A stretch of 64,000 bases of DNA from Nocardia aurantia (GCF_009604425.1 NZ_WEGI01000015.1:62001-126000); one strand, 5' to 3'; positions 50,554 through 59,591 are shown, counted from the stretch's first letter. A program made the numbers and translations. Notes: generated by a model from the sequence alone, not told the origin.

Positions 50554-51048
50554 ATGACCACTTCGATCGATCGGCTCGCCGACCGCCTCGCGATCGTCGA
50601 CACCGTCGTCGCCTATGCCACCGCCGTGGACGCGCGCGACTGGGAATCGTTCGCGGGCCTGTTCACCGCCGACGCGGTGTGGGAATACCGGGCCGGGGGA
50701 GAGCGGCGGATCGGACCGGAGGACATCGTGGCCCGGGTACGCGGTGTCGAGAAGTTCGATGCCACACAGCATTACGTCACCAACCACGTGATCCGCATGG
50801 ACGGGGACGAGGCCACCCACACGTGTTACTACGAAGCCCGGCACCTGCGTGGCGGCAGGCAGTTCGTCGCCGGTGGTCGCTACGAGGATCGGTTGCGCCG
50901 CACAGGTGCTGGGCCGTCGCACGGCGAGAATGAGCCGCGCCGCAGCACTTCCGGGTGGCTCATCGCGGAACGCGTGCTGGTGAACGTCTGGTCGGAGGGC
51001 GACCCGTCGATCCTGTCGGAGGCGGACTCCTCGCCGGCCCGGGAGTGA
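50554..51048 (+). CDS. SnoaL-like (NTF2 fold) protein
   Basis: A 164-residue SnoaL_4-type protein: 'DRLAIVDTVVAYATAVDARDWESFAGLFTADAVWEYRAGG' is the diagnostic N-terminus, and 'QHYVTNHVIRMDGDEATHTCYYEARHLR' lines the cone-shaped pocket. Such proteins are cyclases, dehydratases or hydroxylases of small ligands. ATG 50554 with CGGAGGACG before it. Control by the divergent HxlR protein is likely. Confidence 0.85.
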   Translation: MTTSIDRLADRLAIVDTVVAYATAVDARDWESFAGLFTADAVWEYRAGGERRIGPEDIVARVRGVEKFDATQHYVTNHVIRMDGDEATHTCYYEARHLRGGRQFVAGGRYEDRLRRTGAGPSHGENEPRRSTSGWLIAERVLVNVWSEGDPSILSEADSSPARE

Positions 51049-51160
51049 CCGGCCCACAGGGTGTTCGGAGTCGTCGTGGTTCAGCCGGTCGATCGTCACC
51101 GGCAGGTACGCGGTCTGCCCGGCGTGCCGGCGCCACCCGGGCGTGTGCTCTGATCGAGTC

Positions 51161-51619
51161 ATGAACGAGAGCAACGACATTTCCCGGGTCGTCAGCGCGA
51201 CCCGGGTGATCGCCGCCCCGGCGGCTCGTATCTTCGAACTCGTCGCCGACCCGGCCCGGCAGCCCGGCTGGGACGGCAACGACAACCTGTCCCACGCCGC
51301 CGACGGTCAGCGGGTGCGGGCCGAGGACGCGGTCTTCGAGATGACTCTCACCAACGGCCAGGTGCGCCGGAATCACGTGACCGAATTCGAGGAGGGCCGC
51401 CGGATCGCTTGGCGCCCTTCGGAACCGGGGAAGCAGCCGCCGGGCCACCTGTGGCGCTGGGAACTCGACCCGCAGGACGCCGGACGCACCCGCGTGACCC
51501 ACACCTACGACTGGACCGACCTGACCGACGAGAACCGGTTCGCCAAGGCCCGCGCCACCACCGCCGAGCGGCTGCGAGCCTCCCTGGATCGCCTCGCCGC
51601 TCTCGCCGAACAGGACTGA
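51161..51619 (+). CDS. SRPBCC-family (polyketide cyclase-like) protein
   Basis: A 152-residue START/Bet v1-like domain: 'VSATRVIAAPAARIFELVADPARQPGWDGNDNL' opens the fold, 'NHVTEFEEGRRIAWRP' and 'TRVTHTYDWTDL' are the central strands, and the C-terminal long helix closes it. Binds hydrophobic ligands; role unknown. ATG 51161 is preferred to the upstream GTG at 51143. Confidence 0.85.
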   Translation: MNESNDISRVVSATRVIAAPAARIFELVADPARQPGWDGNDNLSHAADGQRVRAEDAVFEMTLTNGQVRRNHVTEFEEGRRIAWRPSEPGKQPPGHLWRWELDPQDAGRTRVTHTYDWTDLTDENRFAKARATTAERLRASLDRLAALAEQD

Positions 51620-51715
51620 GCGCCGGGGTGATTCGCCCGGATCCGGCGCCGCCGCCGGGATACGCTCGCACGTAGCCGGGCCGCCGGTGTCCGCCCGTGG
51701 AGAGAGAGTGTGTTC

Positions 51716-52489
51716 GTGAGCGTCATCCCTGCCCTGGTCGAGGCCCTGTCCACCGGCCGCCTCGAGGTCCTCGACCTCACCGCCCCGTTGAGCCCCGACA
51801 CCCCGGTGCTGCACCTGCCGGAGCCGTTCGCCAACACGATCCCGCTGTCGCTCGAGAAGGTCAGCGATTTCGACGACGCCGGGCCGTTCTGGAGCTGGAA
51901 CAACATCCACACCGGTGAGCACACCGGCACCCACCTGGACGCGCCGGTGCACTGGGCCTCCGGGCGCGACGGGCACAGCGTGGACCGGATCCCGCCCGCG
52001 CGGCTGCTCGGCCCGGCGGTGGTCGCGGACTTCACCGCACAGGCCGCGGCCGACGCCGACTTCCTGCTGGAGCCGGAACATCTAGACGGGTGGGTCGCCG
52101 AGCACGGCCCGTTGCCGGCGGGCTGCTGGCTGCTGTTCCGCACCGGCTGGGGCAGCCGTTCGGCCGATCCGATCGCCTTCGCCAACGCGGACGGGAACGG
52201 CCCGCACACCCCCGGCGTCTCCGCGGCCGGGGCGCGGTGGCTGGCCGCCTCGCCGATCACCGGCTTCGGCGTGGAGACCGTCGGCATCGATGCGGGACAG
52301 GCCGGCGGCCTGGAACCGCCGTTCCCGGTGCACCACCACCTGCTGGGCGCGGACAAGTACGGCCTGACCCAGTTGCAGAACCTGGATCGGCTGCCGGTGA
52401 CCGGCGCGGTGCTGGTGGTCGCTCCGCTGCCGATCGTGGGTGGCACCGGCAGTCCCGCGCGGGTGTACGCGCTCGTCGAGCAGGGGTGA
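51716..52489 (+). CDS. Cyclase-family metal-dependent hydrolase (KynB-like)
   Basis: A 257-residue cyclase superfamily member. The hallmark 'EHTGTHLDAPVHW' (HxGTHxDxPxH) supplies metal ligands, and 'FGVETVGIDAGQAGGLEPPFPVHHHLLG' the rest of the site. Relatives include kynurenine formamidase and isatin hydrolase, so an amide or lactam is the probable substrate. GTG 51716 fits GGAGAGAG at 51699 better than GTG 51710. Confidence 0.85.
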   Translation: MSVIPALVEALSTGRLEVLDLTAPLSPDTPVLHLPEPFANTIPLSLEKVSDFDDAGPFWSWNNIHTGEHTGTHLDAPVHWASGRDGHSVDRIPPARLLGPAVVADFTAQAAADADFLLEPEHLDGWVAEHGPLPAGCWLLFRTGWGSRSADPIAFANADGNGPHTPGVSAAGARWLAASPITGFGVETVGIDAGQAGGLEPPFPVHHHLLGADKYGLTQLQNLDRLPVTGAVLVVAPLPIVGGTGSPARVYALVEQG

Positions 52490-52632
52490 GGCGGATCAGG
52501 GTTCTCCCTGATTTCGCTGTGCGAAGACCCCGAATTCGCCCCGCGACCGGTGCTTTTCCGGTGCGCGCATGCCACTGTGGAGTGGTCGGGTCGTCCGAAA
52601 GGCGATCTGCGGAACCTTCGGGAGGAAGTGTC

Positions 52633-52806
52633 ATGTTCTGGAAGATCCTCGGCATCGTCGCACTGGTGTGGGTGGCGATGATCGTGATCGGCGCGCTGGT
52701 CAAGGCGCTGTTCCCGATCCTCATGATCAGCGCGATCGTGTTCGGCCTGTACCTGCTGTACAAGGCGGTCTCGGGCTCGAACAAGGCGCCCGTCGACAAG
52801 CTCTGA
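52633..52806 (+). CDS. Small membrane protein
   Basis: A 57-residue protein almost wholly made of two hydrophobic helices ('ILGIVALVWVAMIVIGALVKALF' and 'ILMISAIVFGLYLLYKAV') with a short basic tail. GGAGGA at 52621-52626 is a strong ribosome site six bases before ATG. Similar one-to-two-helix proteins are common in Nocardia; function unknown. Confidence 0.75.
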   Translation: MFWKILGIVALVWVAMIVIGALVKALFPILMISAIVFGLYLLYKAVSGSNKAPVDKL

Positions 52807-52819
52807 GCGAACGATCTGC

Positions 52820-52847
52820 CCCGGACCCGCCTCGGGCCGGGTCCGGG
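52820..52847. terminator. Bidirectional terminator hairpin
   Basis: CCCGGACCCG (52820-52829) pairs with CGGGTCCGGG (52838-52847) across an 8-base loop, midway between two convergent genes (stops at 52806 and 52861). Confidence 0.65.
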
Positions 52848-52860
52848 CGGCCCGTTCGCG

Positions 52861-53412
52861 TCAGTGCCGGGCGGCGACCCCTGCCAGGGTCGCGCGCCAG
52901 GTTTCCAGCGGCGCGACCGCGAGCCCGACCACCTTGCCCGCGTCGTCGGCGCGGCGGAGCGCGAGGGCCGCCGCGAACTCCGGATCGGCCTCGAAGGCGG
53001 CTCGCTCCGCCGGATCCATCGCCCCACCCTGGGCGATCAGCGTCCGCCGGCTGGCGGGGGAGAGGTCGTGGCCGGGATCGGCGGCGGCCAGGTACCGCTT
53101 TGCCGGGATGTGCAGTTCGACCAGCCGCGCGACCCGGTCGCCCAGCAGCGCCCGCACCGCGTCGGCACCGTGCCGGCCGTGCCCGGCGTCGTCACCGGGG
53201 ACCAGTTTGTGCCCGATATCGTGGACCAGGCCCGCGACCTGCAATTCCGCGTCGCCCGGATGGTCTCGCCGCAGCAGTTGCGCGCACTGCCGGTCGTGAT
53301 CGAGCAGATCGACCGGGTCGCCGCTGCGATCGGGCATGTCCCAGGCATCGGCGCAGTCGGCCAGCAACTCCAGTAACTCGGCCACGGAACGCGGCGGCAC
53401 GACGATCGGCAC
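52861..53412 (-). CDS. HD-domain metal-dependent protein
   Basis: A 183-residue HD protein with 'DHDRQCAQLLRRDHPGDAELQVAGLVHDIGHKL': one His before the HD pair and 'RHGADAVR' plus 'ELHIPAKRYL' after it give the full metal set. The spacing resembles the PhnZ/TmpB mixed-valent diiron oxygenases as well as plain phosphohydrolases. Starts at GTG 53412. No phosphonate genes nearby, so the assignment stays open. Confidence 0.78.
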   Translation of the reverse strand: MPIVVPPRSVAELLELLADCADAWDMPDRSGDPVDLLDHDRQCAQLLRRDHPGDAELQVAGLVHDIGHKLVPGDDAGHGRHGADAVRALLGDRVARLVELHIPAKRYLAAADPGHDLSPASRRTLIAQGGAMDPAERAAFEADPEFAAALALRRADDAGKVVGLAVAPLETWRATLAGVAARH

Positions 53413-53487
53413 GCCCGCAGCCTAGCCGGGACGGTGATTCGTGACGTCCCGCCCGCGCCGGATCCGGGGACGAGTATCAATGACGGT

Positions 53488-54267
53488 ATGCGACATCCCG
53501 CCCGCCCGATCATGAATGCGCTGACCTTCCAGCCGCAGCGGCGGATCACGCTGACCCCCGCGCGCTACGGCCTGCCGCACGAGGATCTGACCCTCACCAC
53601 CGGCGACGGCGCGCGCCTGCACGCCTGGTTCGTCCGCGCGACCACCGACGAGCCGATCGGCCACATCCTCTACGCCCACGGCAACGGCGGCAACATCGGT
53701 GACCGTTCCCCGATCCTGGCCCTGCTGTCCGCCGTCGGTTTCGACGTGCTGACCTTCGACTACCGCGGTTACGGCCGCAGCAGCGGCCGCCCCGGCGAGC
53801 ACGGTCTGTACCGCGACGCGCGCGCGGCCCGCGCGACCCTGCTCGCCTATCCGCACGTGGACCCGGAACGTGTTCTGTACCTGGGCAAGTCGCTCGGCGG
53901 CGCGGTGACCGTCGAACTCGCCACCGAATTCCCGCCCGCCGCGATGATTCTCATGTCGACGTTCACGACCCTGCGCGACGCGGCCCGGTCGATCTACCCC
54001 TTCCTGCCGAAATCGTTGATTCCCAACGCTTTCCCGAGCCTCCAGCGGATCCGCGACATCCGCGTGCCGACCCTGGTGATGCACGGCGACGCCGACGAAC
54101 TCCTGCCGGTCCGGATGGGCCGGGCCCTGTACGAGGCCGCCCCGGGCCCCAAACAGTGGCGCTGCTACCCCGGCGGCCACCACAACGACCTCGTCCTGGA
54201 TCCGGTCTGGGCCCCGACAGTGGCGGCGTGGGCCCGCGCCGCCCTGGACTCCGCGGGGAGCGAGTAA
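53488..54267 (+). CDS. Alpha/beta hydrolase
   Basis: A 259-residue serine hydrolase: oxyanion 'LYAHGNGGNIGDRS', 'VLTFDYRGYGRSSGRPGE', nucleophile elbow 'LGKSLGGAV' (Ser near 135), acid 'MHGDADELLPVRMG' and terminal 'GGHHNDL' histidine. It belongs to the ABHD13/BEM46-like group, probably membrane-associated esterases in eukaryotes. ATG 53488 is used; ATG 53512 is also in frame. Substrate unknown. Confidence 0.87.
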   Translation: MRHPARPIMNALTFQPQRRITLTPARYGLPHEDLTLTTGDGARLHAWFVRATTDEPIGHILYAHGNGGNIGDRSPILALLSAVGFDVLTFDYRGYGRSSGRPGEHGLYRDARAARATLLAYPHVDPERVLYLGKSLGGAVTVELATEFPPAAMILMSTFTTLRDAARSIYPFLPKSLIPNAFPSLQRIRDIRVPTLVMHGDADELLPVRMGRALYEAAPGPKQWRCYPGGHHNDLVLDPVWAPTVAAWARAALDSAGSE

Positions 54268-54344
54268 TCCGCCGCAGTCCGGGTAGCACGTGATCGTGAC
54301 GTACCCGCGTCACGCTGTGCAGGATCGATCGAAGGAGGTTCGAC

Positions 54345-54545
54345 ATGGCCGATCCGAAGAACCCTGGTCAGTTCGGCAATCGGAGCGATACCGCGGAGCA
54401 GGCCCGTCGCGGTGGCCGAGCGAGCACGGGCAGTTTCGGCGGGCCCAATTCCGCCGATCCCCGCGAGGCGGGCCGTAAGGGCGCCGCCGCTCAGCCGACC
54501 GAGGCGAAGGCACGTGGCGGGCAGCACAGTCACAGCGGTCGCTGA
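54345..54545 (+). CDS. KGG-motif stress protein (con-10-like)
   Basis: A 66-residue hydrophilic protein made of Gly/Arg/Ala/Gln-rich segments ('GNRSDTAEQARRGGRASTG', 'DPREAGRKGAAAQ') of the general stress-induced KGG family. Unstructured in solution and typically induced by desiccation or stationary phase. GAAGGAGG at 54333-54340 is a strong ribosome site. GGGTAG at 54278 resembles a SigB/SigF -10, but no good -35 is seen. Confidence 0.8.
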   Translation: MADPKNPGQFGNRSDTAEQARRGGRASTGSFGGPNSADPREAGRKGAAAQPTEAKARGGQHSHSGR

Positions 54546-54584
54546 GCAGGCGGTCGCGCACACCGCGCCGAGGGTGCGGTGATT

Positions 54585-54620
54585 CCGAAGGGCCGGGCGG
54601 AATTCCGCCCGGCCCTTCGG
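54585..54620. terminator. Perfect bidirectional terminator
   Basis: A 36-base perfect palindrome, CCGAAGGGCCGGGCGG-AATT-CCGCCCGGCCCTTCGG, then CTTTCG. It lies between the convergent stops of the KGG gene (54545) and nmtR (54636). Confidence 0.85.
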
Positions 54621-54635
54621 CTTTCGTACCGCTGG

Positions 54636-54998
54636 TCAGCCGGCCGTCCCGGACCGGTCGGACAGGCCCAGGCGGAGATGTTCGCTGTGGTAGACGGCCT
54701 CGTCCAGCAATTGCGCGACATGGTTGTCGTAGAGGCTGTAGACGATGGATCGGCCGGTGCGGGTGCCCACGACCAGTCCGAGATTGCGCAGCAGGCGCAG
54801 TTGATGCGACACCGCCGACTGCTCCATGCCGATCGCGTCGGCGAGTGCGCTGACCGGGAGCGGGCCGTGCCGTAGTTCGGTCAGGATCAGCAACCGGCTC
54901 GGCGTCGCCAGCGCCTGCAGTGTGGTGGCCACATGGGCGGCGGCGTCGGCGTCCAGCCGCGCGGCGGGGCGATCGCGGCCCTGCATCCCGTGTCCCAT
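54636..54998 (-). CDS. nmtR: Nickel/cobalt-sensing ArsR-family repressor NmtR
   Basis: A 120-residue protein closely similar to M. tuberculosis NmtR. The metal-site residues of that protein are conserved at the same numbers: D91, H93, H104 and H107 ('YDNHV', 'YHSEH'), together with the N-terminal MGHG that contributes G2 and H3. The winged helix is 'LATPSRLLILTELRHGPLPVSALADAIGMEQSAVSHQLRLLRNLGL'. It releases DNA on Ni/Co binding. ATG 54998 is chosen so that MGHG is N-terminal. Divergent from the P1B-4 ATPase it should repress. Confidence 0.93.
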   Translation of the reverse strand: MGHGMQGRDRPAARLDADAAAHVATTLQALATPSRLLILTELRHGPLPVSALADAIGMEQSAVSHQLRLLRNLGLVVGTRTGRSIVYSLYDNHVAQLLDEAVYHSEHLRLGLSDRSGTAG

Positions 54999-55028
54999 GA
55001 CCGCTGATCGTACTCCCGCCGAAATCAC

Positions 55029-55044
55029 ATGAAGACGTGTTCAT
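55029..55044. promoter_or_regulatory. NmtR operator
   Basis: ATGAA-GACGTG-TTCAT, an inverted repeat in the 102-base gap between nmtR and the ATPase. It keeps the TGAAC/TTCAT character of the M. tuberculosis NmtR operator and lies upstream of a TATCGT -10 candidate near 55054. Confidence 0.7.
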
Positions 55045-55100
55045 ATCTTCTGATATCGTGGCGCCGGTCCGAAGCTCATCGCCGAATGTGGAGGTGATCC

Positions 55101-57065
55101 GTGGTCGCTCCGGCCGCAGCACCCACTCGACCCGCCCCCGCCCCCCGCCGGATCCGGCCCGGGCGCGCGAGCTTGTTCCGTCTCACCGAAATGCGCTGGG
55201 CCGCAGCGGCGCTCGGGCTTTTCCTGCTGGGGGCGACGGCGCAGGTGACCGGCGCGCCGGCCTGGCTGTCCTGGACCGCCTACCTGGCGTGTTACGCGGC
55301 CGGTGGCTGGTCGCCCGCGCTGGCCGGTCTGCGCGCGCTGCGGGAGCGGACCCTGGACGTGGACCTGCTCATGGTGGTGGCCGCGGCCGGTGCGGCCGCG
55401 ATCGGGCAGATCACCGACGGCGCGCTGCTGATCGTCATCTTCGCCACCTCCGGCGCGCTGGAGGCCCTGGCCACCGCTCGCACCGAGGACTCGGTGCGCG
55501 GCCTGCTCGACCTCGCCCCCGACACGGCCACCCGCGTCACCGCCGACGGCGGCGAACGGACCGTCCGGGCAGCCGATCTGGCGGTCGGTGACGTGCTGCT
55601 GGTGCGGCCGGGTGAGCGAATTCCGGCCGACGCCACCGTGATCGGCGGTGGGAGCGAGGTCGATCAGGCCACCGTCACCGGCGAACCGCTGCCGGTCGAC
55701 AAGACCACCGGCGACGAGGTCTTCGCCGGTACGCTCAACGGCACCGGGGCACTGCGCATCCGGGTCGATCGCCACGCCGCCGAGTCGGTGGTGGCGCGCA
55801 TCGCCGCCCTGGTCGAGGAGGCCGGCCGGACCAAGGCCAGGACCGCGCTGTTCATCGAGAAGATCGAACAGCGGTATTCGCTCGGCATGGTCGCGGTCAC
55901 CGTCGCGGTGTTCGTGATCCCGCTGCTCGCAGGCGATTCCGTGGATCGCGCGCTGTTGCGCGCGATGACCTTCATGATCGTCGCCTCGCCCTGCGCGGTC
56001 GTGCTGGCGACCATGCCGCCGCTGCTGGCCGCGATCGCCAACGCCGGCCGCCACGGTGTGCTCGCCAAATCCGCGGTCGTGATGGAACGACTCGGCGGCA
56101 TCACCCGGATCGCCTTCGACAAGACCGGCACCCTGACCCGCGGCGTCCCCGAACTTGCCGAAATACACACCCTCACAGAAGAATTCGGTGAGTCAGAGCT
56201 GCTGGGCCTGGCCGCGGCCGCCGAACATCCCAGCGAACATCCGCTGGCCGCCGCGATCGTCCGGGCCGCCCGCGACCGCGGTGCGATTCCGCTCGGGGCA
56301 ACGGAATTCACCGCGCATCCCGGGCGCGGCGTCTCCGCTCGCGTCCGGGGCCGATCCATCGGGGTCGGCGCACCGGCGGCGCTGCTGCCGGAACAGGACG
56401 CGTCCCCGGCCGCCGCGACGGTCGAGACCATGCAGGCCCGCGGCTACACCGCCGTGGTCGTCACCTGCGACGATCGGCCGATCGGCGTGCTGGCCCTCAC
56501 CGACCTGCTCCGCCCGGAGGCCGAGGCCGCCGTCTCCGCGGTGCGAAGGGTCACCGGCGCCGCGCCGGTCCTGCTCACCGGCGACAACCGGCCCGCCGCG
56601 GACCGGCTCGCCGCTCGGGTGGGCATCACCGAGGTACACGCCGGACTGCTCCCCGCCGAAAAGGTCGACGCCGTAAGGAGATTGCAGGCAACCGGCGCCC
56701 GGGTCGCCGTCGTCGGCGACGGCATCAACGACGCCCCGGCCCTCGCCACCGCCGACCTCGGAATCGCCATGGGCGGTGCGGGTTCCGATCTGGCCCTGCG
56801 CGCCGCCGACGTCGTCGTCGTGCGTGACGACCTCACCACCATCGCCACCGTCGTGGCCCTCTCCCGCCGGGCCGGGCGGGTGATCGTGGCGAACCTCGCC
56901 ATCGCCGCCGGCTTCATCACCGTCCTGGTGGCCTGGGACCTTCTCGGCACGCTGCCCCTCCCGCTCGGCGTCGCCGGACACGAGGGATCCACCGTCCTCG
57001 TCGGTCTCAACGGCCTGCGGCTGCTGCGCGCCGCCGCCTGGCGCCGCGCCGCGGCGACGGTATGA
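55101..57065 (+). CDS. P1B-4-type heavy-metal P-type ATPase (CtpJ/NmtA-like)
   Basis: A 654-residue ATPase exporting Co/Ni (or Fe/Zn). The TM4 motif is SPC (296-298) and the last helix carries 'GHEGSTVLVGLNGLRLL' (near 627), together the P1B-4 signature. The phosphorylated D340 is in DKTGT; 'TGEPLPVDK' and 'GDGINDAPALATADLGIAMG' are actuator and hinge motifs; 'SEHPLAAAI' holds the ATP-binding His. No N-terminal metal-binding domain. GTG 55101 follows GGAGGTG. Repressed by NmtR. Confidence 0.93.
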   Translation: MVAPAAAPTRPAPAPRRIRPGRASLFRLTEMRWAAAALGLFLLGATAQVTGAPAWLSWTAYLACYAAGGWSPALAGLRALRERTLDVDLLMVVAAAGAAAIGQITDGALLIVIFATSGALEALATARTEDSVRGLLDLAPDTATRVTADGGERTVRAADLAVGDVLLVRPGERIPADATVIGGGSEVDQATVTGEPLPVDKTTGDEVFAGTLNGTGALRIRVDRHAAESVVARIAALVEEAGRTKARTALFIEKIEQRYSLGMVAVTVAVFVIPLLAGDSVDRALLRAMTFMIVASPCAVVLATMPPLLAAIANAGRHGVLAKSAVVMERLGGITRIAFDKTGTLTRGVPELAEIHTLTEEFGESELLGLAAAAEHPSEHPLAAAIVRAARDRGAIPLGATEFTAHPGRGVSARVRGRSIGVGAPAALLPEQDASPAAATVETMQARGYTAVVVTCDDRPIGVLALTDLLRPEAEAAVSAVRRVTGAAPVLLTGDNRPAADRLAARVGITEVHAGLLPAEKVDAVRRLQATGARVAVVGDGINDAPALATADLGIAMGGAGSDLALRAADVVVVRDDLTTIATVVALSRRAGRVIVANLAIAAGFITVLVAWDLLGTLPLPLGVAGHEGSTVLVGLNGLRLLRAAAWRRAAATV

Positions 57066-57350
57066 CTGCGGGTACCGGCTGTCGACGTCGCGAATGTCGC
57101 GGCCTATCCGCCTGCGCCGCAAGGGAACTCGTCGACCGGTCGCCGTGCCGGGGCCACGTGCGGTGCGGTGGGACGATCTCGCCGCCGATGTCGAAAGCCT
57201 GCGGCACATCCCGGGCGGCTGGGGGGTTGCGGTCGGGAGGCGTGGCCGGGGTGACGGGGCGGATAAGGTGTGCGGCAGCGTCCGCGCCGATCGGCGGCGC
57301 CGGGTGGCGTAATGTCCGTAGGTCGGGTCGGCAGTGGAGAAGCACAACTG

Positions 57351-58991
57351 ATGCATAGCGATATCCAGACGCCACCGCGCTGGTGGCGGCGAATCACGGT
57401 GCAGGGCTGGTTCGTGCTGGTGGTGGGGTTGATGGCGTTGCTGGTCGTCGTCGGCACCGGGGTGGGTGCGGGACTGCTGGCGCACACGGCGCGGGTATCC
57501 GACCAGCTGGTGCAGCGGATTCAGCCCGCGCGCACCGAGTCGTACCGGATGCAGGCGGCGCTGATCGATCAGGAGACCGGAGTGCGTGGTTACACGCTGG
57601 TCGCCGATAAGCAGTTCCTGGAGCCCTACGACCAGGGGCGGCGGGACGAGGCCGCGGCGGCCGGCCGGTTGCGGGAGCTGCTCGCGGGCCGCCCGGAGTT
57701 GATCGCCGATCTGGACGCCGCGGAGGCGGCGGCCGCGGCCTGGCAGCGTGAGTACGCCGAACCCGTCGTCGCGGGTGTCACGCCGGGCGCGCCACGCGGG
57801 CAGAACCGGGCCAACGCCGACGCCGGGAAGGTCGCGTTCGACCGGTTGCGCACCGTCTGGGCGAGTCTCGACGGCGATCTCAGCCGTGCGGCCGCGGACG
57901 GGCGCGGTGAGCTGTCGCGGGTGCGCACGGTCCGCGACGTGGTGCTCGGCGGGCTCGTCGTGGTGTTCCTGCTGGCGGGGTTGGCGCTGGTGGTCCTGGT
58001 GCGAGTGCTCGTGACCCGGCCGATGTCGGGGTTGCGGGCCGCGTCCCGGCGGGTGGCCGACGGGGACTACGAGCACCGGATTCCCGTGCGCGGGCCCGCC
58101 GACCTGTCGGCGGTCGCCCAGGACGTCGAGGACATGCGGCGGCGGATCGTCGCCGCCCTCGCGGACTCTCGGCGGCAGGGTGCCGAACTGGCCCGCCAGG
58201 CCCGCGAACTCGACGCTCGCACAATCGAATTGCAGCGTTCCAACAACGAACTCGAACAGTTCGCCTACGTGGCCTCCCACGATCTGCAGGAGCCGCTGCG
58301 CAAGGTCGCCTCGTTCTGCCAGATGCTGGAGAAGCGCTACAGCGAGGTGATCGACGACCGTGGCCGGCAATACATCCACTACGCGGTCGACGGTGCCAAG
58401 CGCATGCAGACCCTCATCAACGATCTGCTCGCGTTCTCCCGCGTGGGCCGCGTCCACGACGATCGGGAACCCGTCGCGCTGTCCCCGGTCGTCGACGCGG
58501 CGGTGGGCAATCTGGCCGCCGCGATCGAGGAGACCGGCGCCCGCGTCGACTATCCCGCGGATCTGCCGGAGGTGATCGGGGATCGGGTTCTGCTGGGCAT
58601 GCTGTGGCAGAACCTGCTGGGCAACTCGATGAAGTTCCACCGCCCCGATTCGCCACCGGTCATCACCGTCACCGCCGCCCGCGCGGAGTCCCCGGACGAG
58701 CCCGCGATGTGGCGATTCGCGGTGACCGACAACGGGATCGGCATCCCCGCCGAGTTCGCGGACAAGGTATTCGTGATCTTCCAGCGCCTGCACAACCGAG
58801 ATGCCTACACGGGCACCGGGGTCGGACTCGCCCTGTGCCGCAAGATCGTCGAACAACACGGTGGCGAGATCCACGTCGACACCGGCTTCACCGACGGCAC
58901 TCGCATCGTCTTCACCCTGCCGGCCGCGGGGACGGACGACAGCATCGATTCCGGCGAGCCCGCCGCGGCGACCGAAGGAGCAGTCCAGTGA
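57351..58991 (+). CDS. CHASE3-HAMP sensor histidine kinase
   Basis: A 546-residue kinase. TM1 (about 17-42) and TM2 (198-220) bracket a CHASE3 sensor ('IQPARTESYRMQAALIDQETGVRGYTLVADKQFLEPYDQGR'), then HAMP, a coiled coil, HisKA with 'FAYVASHDLQEPLRKVASFCQMLEKRY' (H near 310) and HATPase ('NLLGNSMKFH', 'DNGIGIP', 'GTGVGLALCRKIVEQHGG'). This plan is typical of phytochrome-like and Rcp-coupled kinases. ATG 57351 has TGGAGAAG at 57335; TAATGT at 57310 is a -10 candidate. GTGA overlap with the regulator. Confidence 0.9.
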   Translation: MHSDIQTPPRWWRRITVQGWFVLVVGLMALLVVVGTGVGAGLLAHTARVSDQLVQRIQPARTESYRMQAALIDQETGVRGYTLVADKQFLEPYDQGRRDEAAAAGRLRELLAGRPELIADLDAAEAAAAAWQREYAEPVVAGVTPGAPRGQNRANADAGKVAFDRLRTVWASLDGDLSRAAADGRGELSRVRTVRDVVLGGLVVVFLLAGLALVVLVRVLVTRPMSGLRAASRRVADGDYEHRIPVRGPADLSAVAQDVEDMRRRIVAALADSRRQGAELARQARELDARTIELQRSNNELEQFAYVASHDLQEPLRKVASFCQMLEKRYSEVIDDRGRQYIHYAVDGAKRMQTLINDLLAFSRVGRVHDDREPVALSPVVDAAVGNLAAAIEETGARVDYPADLPEVIGDRVLLGMLWQNLLGNSMKFHRPDSPPVITVTAARAESPDEPAMWRFAVTDNGIGIPAEFADKVFVIFQRLHNRDAYTGTGVGLALCRKIVEQHGGEIHVDTGFTDGTRIVFTLPAAGTDDSIDSGEPAAATEGAVQ

Positions 58992-59446
58992 CCGATCCCG
59001 CCATCGCCATCACCGTCCTGCTGGTGGAGGACGATCCCGCGGACGTGCTCATCACCCGGGAAGCGTTCGAGGACAACAAGATCCAGAACCGATTATATGT
59101 GGCCCGGGACGGCGCCGAGGCGCTGGACTTCCTCTACCGGCGTGGCGATCACGCCACCGTCCCCGTGCCGGATCTGATCCTGCTCGATCTGAACCTGCCC
59201 AAGTACGACGGCCGGGAAGTCCTGCAGCGCATCAAATCCGACCCCGAGCTGGCGAATATTCCGGTGGTGGTGCTCACCACCTCCGCGCTCGAGGAGGACA
59301 TCCTCCGCTCGTATCGGCTGCGCGCCAACGCCTATGTCACCAAACCGGTCGACCTCACCCAGTTCCTCGCCGCGGTCCGTCAGATCGACAACTTCTTCCT
59401 GCGCATCGTGCGCCTGCCGGCCGCGGGGACACCGCTGCACACCTGA
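58988..59446 (+). CDS. Stand-alone CheY-like response regulator (Rcp1 type)
   Basis: A 152-residue single receiver: acids in 'LVEDDPADVLITREAF', phosphoacceptor in 'LILLDLNLPKYDG' (near 67), T in 'VVLTTS' and K in 'AYVTKPVD'. The insertion between beta-3 and alpha-3 and 'DNFFLRIVRLP' tail place it with cyanobacterial Rcp1-like partners of CHASE3/phytochrome kinases. No output domain, so it signals by protein contact, possibly in a phosphorelay. Translationally coupled to the kinase. Confidence 0.9.
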   Translation: MTDPAIAITVLLVEDDPADVLITREAFEDNKIQNRLYVARDGAEALDFLYRRGDHATVPVPDLILLDLNLPKYDGREVLQRIKSDPELANIPVVVLTTSALEEDILRSYRLRANAYVTKPVDLTQFLAAVRQIDNFFLRIVRLPAAGTPLHT

Positions 59447-59556
59447 CCGGCGTCGGACGTCGATCCCGACACGCCGGATGCCGGCGACTCGCGACCTTTC
59501 GGACCCGCCCGCAACGATGAAATGTGCTGTGACGTGCGGCTTTCGGTGCAGCGGGG

Positions 59557-59591
59557 ACCGCCCGCCACGGAAGTTCCGTGACGGGCGGTCG
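59557..59591 (+). terminator. Terminator of the CHASE3 kinase operon
   Basis: GACCGCCCG (59557-59565) and CACGGAA (59567-59573) pair with TTCCGTG (59575-59581) and CGGGCGGTC (59583-59591), one C/A mismatch between the two helices. It lies 111 bases after the receiver stop. Confidence 0.65.
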
